From: Maniola hyperantus
Taxonomy: Eukaryota > Arthropoda > Insecta > Lepidoptera > Nymphalidae
NCBI RefSeq assembly: GCF_902806685.2
Contig: NC_048536.1
Coordinates: 6,696,001-6,760,000 of the forward strand
Direction of reading: 5' to 3'
DNA length: 64,000 bases
In this document: positions 56,626-64,000 of the stretch, piece after piece
Layout: each line of letters starts with the position of its first letter
How positions within the stretch are numbered: position 1 is the first letter of the stretch
The notes under the pieces: generated by a model
The model's database searches: none
What the model saw: the letters and a program-made list of their open reading frames with translations, nothing else
Told to the model about the DNA's origin: nothing
Translations under genes and position numbers: made by a program

Positions 56626-57238
56626 CACAATAATAAATATAGTTTGTAAGCATTGATTTATAAACAGTTTTATTTATTACTTAATAATAACGAAATACCT
56701 ATTTTAAAGGTAACTTTTTCTAGAGTGGCAACTCTGGTAATGTTTTGTCATTATAACCAACACCGGATATGAATTTAATCAATTAATAATTTATTAATTT
56801 AATAATTTAATTTAATAATTTAATCTACGATAAAGTCTTACAAAACTAATTTTGTATAAAACTAACTAATTAAATTACTAAGTTTTGCATAGGTCACATT
56901 TCTAGACACTTCCTAAAACATTCAGGTAATCCCTTGCCTATGTTCTTTATAATCATACTTACAAATTACATCTATCGATAATAATAATTTTCGAGTAAAA
57001 CGTCGTCTTTGACACAATATTAGTCTATGCTATCTGTAAATACATAAACAAGTCTAAAAACTAAAAAAGTAAATAAAATAATATGTAAAATAATGAACCA
57101 ACCTCACTAAGAACGATTTTTAGACGTTTACACGCCGCTCGCGAAATGTCACGAATGTCACGCACACATTCACAACGTGTTTGTACATTGGTTACCACAA
57201 GTAAAGCGCGCGTCGCTTCGTGAGATAAAAATACTATA

Positions 57239-57461
57239 CTGGCTGATGCCCGCGAATTCGTCCGCGGGATTTAGGTTATTAAAATGCCCTGGGAACTCCT
57301 TGATTTTCCGTAATAAAAAGTAGCCATTACAGCCTCTCCAGGTCTGTAACTATATCCATGCAAAAAATCACGCTGATTAATCGTTCCGCTGCAGTGTCAT
57401 TGAAGAACAAACCAACAAACCAATAAACAAACCAACTTTCACATTTATAATATGGTTAGTG
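57239..57461 (-). mobile_element. HEL-B variant copy
   Basis: CTGGCTGATGCCCGCGAATT is the 3' end in reverse (CTAG changed to CTGG); AAAAAATCACGCTGATTAAT and the end ATAATATGGTTAGT follow. It abuts the long-TIR element directly. Confidence 0.72.
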
Positions 57462-58687
57462 GTTTTTGTTGGTCTGTCTTAACTAGGCCAAATTGCATTA
57501 AACCCTGAACTATAGCTTGCATTTTATGTTACCGCAATACCGCAACGACATAATACAATTTACAGAATTTTGGTAACAGATACAATAGCTAATATCTACC
57601 GCTAGCCGCACTCAAGCTCGCTTAGTGGGTAGTATTCAACTCCAGCGAGCCCCGCTTCCGGCCTCCGGCGTAGCCCAGGTTCTACAATAAAGTCTGCTGT
57701 AGCAGCCGCGCGCTTGGCTGACGTCATGTTCCATATTTTACACACTTAAAACTGTTTGTCGTGTCATACCATTATACGCCATGTACGGCCCGGGCTTATT
57801 GCCGCCGCCAGAAATAACTTACTTTAAATTGTGTTCGGAGCAAGGGCTTTATTACGAACATTGGGTACGCTTTCTCATTTCAGTGCTGTAATAAAATTAC
57901 AATAGTATTAAGAGTTATGTGAATTTCCGATAAAATTTCGCTCATGGTTTTATGCGATGCGTCTTAATGGTGGTCATTTGTACATAATATATTTCAACGA
58001 TGAAGTATACCTACGGAAACTAGGTCTGAAAGAATTAAATTCTACGCTTCTATTTTAGATTACAGTGAAAGGAGATCGCCCGTGAACGGGCCCTCTTTTG
58101 TGGCGTCGTGTCAAAACTTAATTTTTTTTATAATGTGTTATTTTATTTACGATTATGTTTTATAACGCTTTATTAACTTTTTTTCACTCTATTATTGAAA
58201 ATATCCACAATTACAGTTAGAATCGTAAACATGCATTTATTATGAAGAAGTATAAATTAAATATAACCTCAATATCAGCAATATAAAAAATAAGATTCCT
58301 TTATAACCAGGGTGAATAAATAGAAATCGTTTGCAGAATATAAAGAGTTAATTATTTGTCTACAAAATAAAATTAAAACCATGGTGACACAACAATTATA
58401 TTAGGGGGGGCCCAAAGCTCCTAAGAAAATGGGCAATCTCTTTTTAGACGTAGCTAGGTAAAACCTACTCGCCTACGTAGGTAAACCGCCTGCTCGTTTG
58501 CTCGCTATTGTTTTTAAAAAAAAAAGGGATTATGTGAATAAAAATAATTTTATTTATTTTACATAAACATCTTTTAACCTAGCTAACCTTATAAAAATAC
58601 AGGAGACACTTTAAAATAATAGAAGTTTCAAGCTTAATATGAGTTTCCGGACTTGGATCTGAGCAGCGATTCACAGTAGGTAATAAA
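57462..58687. other. No feature recognised
   Basis: A GC-richer patch lies at 57600-57725 (CCCGCTTCCGGCCTCCGGCG). No coding frame or recurrent repeat. Confidence 0.4.
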
Positions 58688-58910
58688 GGCTGTTTTACGC
58701 GGGAAGCAACAACATACAACAATGCGACATGCTGCAGCAGTCTATTTGATGCCGAGGCTACATCGTGCCGTAGAATCTGCCACATGATGCAAGTAGTTGC
58801 CATACCGCTCGATTTTTACTCCAATGTGCGACCATTTGTGTTATTGTACCATGCAGTCCTGTGGCATGCCATAATGTTGCTTTATGTTGGTTTCATGTAA
58901 ACTACGCTAA
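58688..58910. mobile_element. Possible degraded palindromic MITE
   Basis: GCAACAACATACAACAATGC at the left and GCATGCCATAATGTTGCTTT with TGTTGGTTTCATG at the right are loosely complementary. Weak. Confidence 0.35.
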
Positions 58911-59399
58911 TGGATGTCAAATGATAAAAGATGAAAGAAGGAATGCGATAAATGATAGAAGTCATAGAAATGAGAACCCATTTGTGACTTCTGTAAATTA
59001 CACTCTACAAAGCAGCAACTTCAGGCCTAAAGACATTAATTTACGATTTTTTTTTCATTTTTCTATTATATTTTCAACAACTGAGTTAAACTGTTAATGG
59101 GTAAAGTGTCTAGACATGTTGGCGCTGCCGCGGCCCTTTTATATAATTGATAACATAGTTGGTTGAATTTGTACTCGATATAATTTTAAATTTCTCTAGT
59201 AGCAAAACAAGGAACCATCTAGTTACGTAATTTTATATCTATACAGATTCAAATTTCGGAAATAAACTTTCAGAGTAGTAGGTAGGTAAGTAGGTACCTA
59301 CTTTTTAAACATTTTTTGGCATGTCCATTGAGTGCGATCTTGTTGAAATTATTATGATATAGGTAAATAATATTTCGAAAAAACTACCATTAATAGGTA
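58911..59399. other. No feature recognised
   Basis: The frame at 58861-59097 shows no family features. Confidence 0.4.
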
Positions 59400-59617
59400 C
59401 TAGCTGATGCCCTCGACTTCGTTCTCGTGGAATCAGGTGTTTAAAAATTCCCGTTAGAACTCTTTGATTTTCCGGGATAAAAAGTAGCCTGTGTCACTCT
59501 CCAGGCCTTTCTTTAACTATATCCATGCAAAAAACCACGTCGATCCGTTGCTCCGTTGCGACGTGATTGAAGGACAAACCAACAAACACACTTTCGCATT
59601 TATAACATGGGTACTGA
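59400..59617 (-). mobile_element. HEL-B variant, full copy
   Basis: CTAGCTGATGCCCTCGACTT to CATTTATAACATGGGTACTGA. CCACGTCGATCCGTTGCTCC and GTTGCGACGTGATTGAAGGA mark the variant. Confidence 0.78.
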
Positions 59618-60836
59618 TAAAAAGTCCAGCCTCTTACTCCTTAATAACCTAAAAAAAATCTAAACTTTGTTTCTGATTACACTTCTTATTTTGAAATCAT
59701 AATCAATAATTTCTTATCTATGTGAAATAAAGCTCTTCAAAGGCATCTTTCATCTTTCATCTTGTTCATTCGGGCATCATCCGAGTTACGACGCAAGGGA
59801 AAATCATAAGGGGTTCCGTTTATTATAGGTTAAGTGAAACCGCGAGGGTATTGTTACGAGCAATACTTCACCTTTACCCAAGTTTTATAGCAACTTTTTA
59901 AATTGTTAAGGGGTCTACATACTATAGTATGCACCATAGACTACACAATACGGCAACTCGGGTTTGCATACCTACTAATCAAGCACGTCTGGTGTATACC
60001 TTCCTACTGCTTTAAGATCTGAATAATCGGAAACTTTAAACTACAATTAAAGATGTATGAACTTAAATGATGCTAGGCTATTAAAATAACTAAGCCTATC
60101 GGACTCAGGAAACAATCATACCTACTACATTTAGTATCATTTTTGTCAGGTCGTGAAATGATCATCATAGGTACGTACTATGCCTAATTTGAAATTATCA
60201 TATTAAATCCAAAAAAGACCAAGTATAGATTCCGAATCGATAGAATGCGTCATTCGGATACTACCAAGAAATTTAGCATCTTAAGTTTAAAATTTCAAAG
60301 CCTGAGCAGTTTTAGAACGTAACTAAGTAGTCGATGATGTATCCAGGCATACTTAGTACAATTCGAGGCACGATTTCAATTTATAGACGCCTCCTCTAAT
60401 ATTGAAGTACACTTAAGCATAATGGGCTCGTATCTTAAACATAACGCGCGTGTAAAAAGAGATGGCAATCGTAAACCGCCACTAGAAAAATAATTTAAGC
60501 GATGTTACTCGTTTTCCGCGAGACGTTCTTGGGTAGGACCTCAATAAAAGTAAACATCGTAATGTATTAGACGTATTTCCTACAATGGTAAATAATGGGA
60601 ACTCAAGCATCCAATCAGTGGATTAGGAGCATATCACTAGTAAACCGTAGGGTGGTCGACTAAGTTCTAAACTCCTATTTGGAGTTTCTGGCCGGCATCT
60701 CTCATTAGAAACTGGCTTCCGAACCGGTGGTAGAGTTCTGATATAGCAAAAGTGGCACAAGTTGTCTTACCGACCTTGTTCCTCCTGGTTCCTCCTTACA
60801 TTCTACCACAGAACAGCGTGAATAAAAAAACCGTGA
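59618..60836. other. No gene recognised
   Basis: CTTCCGAACCGGTGGTAGAG (60716-60735) is shared with 47768-47785, a short dispersed motif. The last part may be upstream sequence of the LINE remnant that follows. Confidence 0.35.
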
Positions 60837-61070
60837 ACGTTGGCTTATTTGGTTTACATCCAATCCACGAAACGTTTTCGCTCAACGTTACTGATACGAA
60901 CCGCTAAGGTGTGGAATGCTCTTCCGGCGGCCGTATTTCCTGCTGCGTATAACCTAAATACCTTCAGAGTGAATAGGCATTTTCTAGACAAGCCTGCTCC
61001 AACCTAGACCTCATTCATTGCTTTTCTAAACATGATTGTCGTCAAGCGAAAGCCTATCATGCATTAAAAA
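60837..61070 (+). pseudogene. Non-LTR LINE C-terminus and 3' end
   Basis: A frame of 56 codons (60837-61007) ends with STKRFRSTLLIRTAKVWNAL, PAAVFPAAYNLNTFRVNRHF and a TAG stop. RTAxxWNxLP followed by VFP..YNL..F is the C-terminal motif of CR1/L2/Daphne-like elements, by memory. The 3' untranslated part (CATTGCTTTTCTAAACATGA) runs to (ATAAAAATCATTTCC). It is strongly 5' truncated; the reading frame that remains is intact. Confidence 0.75.
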
Positions 61071-61781
61071 ATCATGAAATAAAAATCATTTCCTTCCATT
61101 TCATATGGTAAAGATAAAATTGGCCTCAACATCGATAATCTTACACCGGCAAAATATGACTGATATCTTAAAATGTGTACCTAATAGCTGAATCACTTCG
61201 GTTTATTTCTATAAAACTTGCCCGATGACGCTGAAAATCGCATCAAATCCACTAAGTATACAAGTTATAAGCAAACACATAGGTACGGATTGCGATTTTC
61301 TTTATAAAATTCATAAAGATATAAAATTTTGAAAAGATAAGATAATAGGGCAGGAATTTTTAAGAAAATTCAGCAAACATTTTAAACTAGATTGTACCCA
61401 ACATTCTGTTTAGTAAGTTAATTCTTATAAATCCATAATAAAACTTTTTATCGAATAATTTACTGAAATATTGTACAAAGATTAAATTTAAAACAAAAGA
61501 AACTCATTTGAAATCCGTACTAAAAATCCTAAAAATGTTGATGTAATATTACTCGTACTTTGTGTTAACTTAAATCATTCTAAAGCCGAGATCTGTTAAT
61601 CCAAATCCCAAGCGTACTGAACCGACTTCTTTTTGATTTAGGTCATTTGCCGACAAAAGTGTGCCAAGGGATTTATTCCCACTTTTACTGCAATGGTAAT
61701 GGCCCAATTTCAATTCTTATCGTAGTATCTATACTTTAAAACGAACAATAGCTTTAGAGATTTTGTATCGTTAATCATCTT
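61071..61781. other. No gene; dispersed repeat at 61595-61735
   Basis: The stretch 61595-61735 is the inverted copy of 47945-48075. The rest is AT-rich and unassigned. Confidence 0.4.
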
Positions 61782-62169
61782 CTAAATATATAAAATTCAA
61801 AGTCCTGACTGACTGACTGACATATATATCAACGCACAGCCTAAACTGCTTGTCCTAGAGACATGAAATTTAGAGGATGTGTTCTTTGTAAAGAGTAAGT
61901 ATCCGAATTAGAGAAAGGATTTTTTGAAATTCCACCCCTAGGTGGGTTAAATGGGGGATGGAAGTTTGTATGAAAGTCCGTAAATTTTGAAGTAACATCG
62001 ATGAAAATTGGTATTTAAGCTTTCGGTTAAAAATAAAAAAACGTACGTACTTCACGATTTTTGGAAATTCTACTACCAAGGGGGTTAAATAGGGGATGAA
62101 AGTTTGTATGAAAGTCCGTCATTTTTCAAGTTATTTGTATGAAAATTGGTATCACCGGGCACCGGCTAA
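61782..62169 (+). mobile_element. Helitron-like element related to HEL-A
   Basis: It starts TCTAAATATATAAAATTCAA with a CTGACTGACTGACTGA tract and ATCAACGCACAGCCTAAACT. The GGGATGGAAGTTTGTATGAAAG-type segment occurs twice (about 61955 and 62090). It ends near CACCGGGCACCGGCTAA, a hairpin with CTAG worn to CTAA. Longer than HEL-A. Confidence 0.6.
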
Positions 62170-62278
62170 TTCATCTCATTTCTAAATCGATCGATTTCTT
62201 AATTTGAATTAGGTTACTTACTATACAGAGTAAGAATCATATATTATTACCTGTTTCTAGTTAGTTTTCGACAAAAGG

Positions 62279-62415
62279 AGTGGAGTAGGAGCGGTGGCAG
62301 AACGGTGGCGGGAGTGGTGGCGGATCAGCGGGGGGAGCAGCAGCGGGAGAGGCGGCGGGAGCGGTGGCGGGAGCGGCGGCGGACTGGTGGTGGAATCGGT
62401 GGCGGGAGCGGGCGA
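62279..62415. repeat. GC-rich minisatellite, GGAGCGGTGGCG-type unit
   Basis: About eleven imperfect 12-base units such as GGAGCGGTGGCG and GGGAGCGGCGGC. In one frame it would code for a Gly/Ser-rich chain, but no open frame extends into the flanks. Strong strand asymmetry (G on plus). Confidence 0.85.
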
Positions 62416-62624
62416 TGCTGCAATACGCAATAATTAGAGATAGACCATTTAACAGGTAGTTTGGGAAAAATCACATGAAAAGCCTTTTCATATGTAACAC
62501 CAACCTTTTGATATTAACCATTAACCACTTACCACCGGTCTCGTAGACCATAAACTTTCCCATTTAGTGAGAGGATAACTGTTTGACTTTCGAGAGCCCA
62601 TTGTGGTGGAAATCAGTACCATAT

Positions 62625-62790
62625 TCAATCAATCAATCAATCAGCCTGTTTTCGTCCACAGCTGGACATAGACCTCACACGATCCTCCGCCTTCCTCATC
62701 CACCTACGTCCCGCGACCTTCTTAAGGTCTCCAGCGGGCAGTCCAGTGGTCTTGGACTTGAACGGTCATCGTGGTCATACAGGGATACAC
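62625..62790 (-). pseudogene. RTE-like LINE 3' end
   Basis: The minus-strand frame gives KVAGRRWMRKAEDRVRSMSS and a stop after GRKQAD. RRWMRxAxDR is an RTE C-terminal motif; the following YVQQWT part shows only as CATAGACCTCAC-like DNA in another frame. The tail is (TGAT)n. It lacks part of the consensus after AEDR. Confidence 0.62.
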
Positions 62791-62849
62791 TTGGATGTAG
62801 TGCCAATAGACTTGGCATACCAGTACCTACACTAATGGTTACTAAGTAA

Positions 62850-63059
62850 TCCATACAATATCATAAATGCCAAAGTCTGTCTGCTAGTTTTTCATGGCCC
62901 ATTCATTCAACCGATTTTAACGAAATTTGGTACAGAGATAACTTGCATCCCGGGGAAGGAAGGACATAGGTTACTTTTATCCCGAAAAATCAAAGAGTTC
63001 CCACGTGATTATTAAGAAACTAAATCCACGCGGACGAAGTCTATAGTTATATCAACTAG
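62850..63059 (+). mobile_element. HEL-B copy
   Basis: TCCATACAATATCATAAATG, AACGAAATTTGGTACAGAGA, GTTACTTTTATCCCGAAAAA and AAATCCACGCGGACGAAGTC follow in order; CTAG at 63056-63059. The microsatellite is reduced to one GTCTGTCT. Confidence 0.75.
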
Positions 63060-63438
63060 TAGTTTACTAAAAATACAAAAATCCTATACTTGACCCTTAA
63101 ATTCTGGAAGAGTGTTTTCTTATAAAGTTCATTCTCCGTCTGAGACATTTATTTCTCTAGAGAAACGCATTAATTTTATTTGTTAGAGCATCGATGGCGG
63201 CACGCCCTATCTTTTTAATACGAGTACTTAGCTTCGCAAAAGTAAAGTTCTTTAAATACTCGAAGAAAACTTGAAACCTTGTAAATAGGGCTATAATAAC
63301 TATGTACATAGAATTAAAATAAAATAGCCATTAATTTGCATGGAACGCGATTTGATTTGTGAGGTGGCAGGCACAGCAAAGACCAAATAGCCTCGTAAAA
63401 TTTCAAAATCATTTTACCCAAACCAATTATGAAAAATA
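63060..63438. other. No feature recognised
   Basis: Nothing recurrent. Confidence 0.4.
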
Positions 63439-63680
63439 CTAGCTGATGCCCGCGACTTCATCCACATGGTTAGGTATAGGTTTTTAAAAATCCCGTGGGA
63501 ACTCCTTATTTTGATATGAAAAGTAGCTTATGTCACTCTCCAGGTCTTTAACGAAACCCGTGCAAAAAATCACGTCGATCAGTTGTTTCGTTGCGACGTG
63601 ATTGAAGAACAATCCAACAAACAAACACACTTTCGCATTTATTACATAAAATAAAAAAATATGTATGGGTAGGTAGTGAT
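63439..63680 (-). mobile_element. HEL-B variant copy
   Basis: CTAGCTGATGCCCGCGACTT, AAAAAATCACGTCGATCAGT, GTTGCGACGTGATTGAAGAA and the end GGGTAGGTAGTGAT, with a small A-rich insertion before it. Confidence 0.75.
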
Positions 63681-63865
63681 TATTTTCTAAATCTCTAGCT
63701 TTTCTTATCTGAATTAAGTAGATTGAACGGAGCCTGAAATCAATGATAAGGTGAGTGTTGAATTGCTGAAATTCATGATTTCTACTTACTCGTATTAATA
63801 TTTCAGTCTTTTTGGTTAGAAATTATAAAATTAAAACGTGAACATGCATACCTTTTTTGCGCAGT

Positions 63866-64000
63866 GCTGGAGGAGTGTACTACTGGCTGCATTTCCGCGC
63901 TAGACAGCTAGGCTGATCCGTTGAGCAAAAAATGAGCCAGCCCTTCAGTCACCAGATGAGGTTATTAATTGAAGTGAAATGTCTCGTAGTTTTTTTTTAG
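63866..64000 (-). pseudogene. Retroelement coding fragment, third copy, cut by window edge
   Basis: TACTGGCTGCATTTCCGCGC, CAAAAAATGAGCCAGCCCTT and GTGAAATGTCTCGTAG match 32735-32995 in the same orientation. The frame is damaged and the copy runs out of the window. Confidence 0.65.

Larger units (their letters stand above)
54600..57238. mobile_element. 2.64-kb element with 58-bp terminal inverted repeats
   Basis: The left end 54600-54658 (TATAGTATTTTTATCTCACG, then AAGCGACGCGCGC and GTGGTAACCAA) and the right end 57181-57238 are reverse complements over 58 bp, differing by one inserted G at the left. Weaker similarity (ATGTGTGCGTGA) goes on inside. TA, or TATA if read that way, flanks both ends. 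This is a DNA transposon structure. No long transposase frame exists inside; a short minus-strand coding-like end lies at 54891-55095. A MITE (56078-56265) and a HEL-B remnant (56395-56625) sit within. The superfamily cannot be fixed; TA would fit Tc1/mariner-type groups. Confidence 0.75.

Noticed and set aside
62583..62849. 88-codon plus-strand frame
   Set aside because: Most of it is the antisense of the RTE-like remnant, whose own frame is on the minus strand.

Overview
This window looks like chromosomal DNA from a moth or butterfly (Lepidoptera). The sequence is AT-rich and packed with short interspersed repeats of kinds common in lepidopteran genomes: elements with GTCT/GACA or CAGT microsatellite tracts, small units ending in a hairpin plus CTAG that look like non-autonomous Helitrons, tRNA-derived SINEs with A and B boxes, palindromic MITEs, and 5'-truncated LINEs. 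The species cannot be told from the sequence. Family names used here (HEL-A, HEL-B, HEL-C, GTC, GTC2, SINE-1 to SINE-4) are local labels. Homology statements come from recalled family motifs, not from a search.

No complete host gene is visible. Three stretches read like protein without matching anything I recognise: 2652-2903 (minus), 4141-4421 (plus, with a good splice acceptor and donor) and 45852-46037 (minus, also bounded by splice-like sites). They may be exons of a gene whose other exons lie in or outside the window, or old transposon coding sequence. Everything else is best read as intergenic or intronic DNA.

Layout. 1-10 kb: scattered HEL-A and HEL-B copies, a SINE-2, two old local direct duplications (6.7/7.2 kb and 8.3/8.6 kb) and a 24-base C run. 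10-16.3 kb: three SINE-1 copies, one of them inserted in a minisatellite and itself split by a SINE-2. At 13 kb an A-rich retroposed sequence with a 12-bp target duplication interrupts an old retroelement fragment. 17-21.8 kb: a cluster of GTC elements, including a tandem pair and one nested in GTC2. 23.9-24.6 kb: the GC-rich 3' end of a Jockey-like LINE with an intact 153-residue C-terminal frame. 25.2-25.6 kb: two tRNA-like elements head to head. 27.9-40.5 kb: GTC, SINE-4, several MITEs, a 660-bp fold-back element and Helitron-like units. 40.9-53.9 kb: more HEL-A, a second inverted copy of the fold-back element, an RTE-like LINE with an inverted 5' part (twin-priming form) and another SINE-2. 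54.6-57.2 kb: a 2.64-kb unit bounded by almost identical 58-bp terminal inverted repeats, with younger elements inside. 57.2-64 kb: HEL-B copies, LINE C-terminal remnants, a Gly/Ser-type GC-rich minisatellite and a third copy of the fragment also seen at 12.8 and 32.7 kb.

The elements do not form a pathway. What the window offers is a record of nested and rearranged insertions whose order can be read from target duplications and interrupted copies. The least explained units are the 2.64-kb long-TIR element and the A-rich retroposon at 13 kb.
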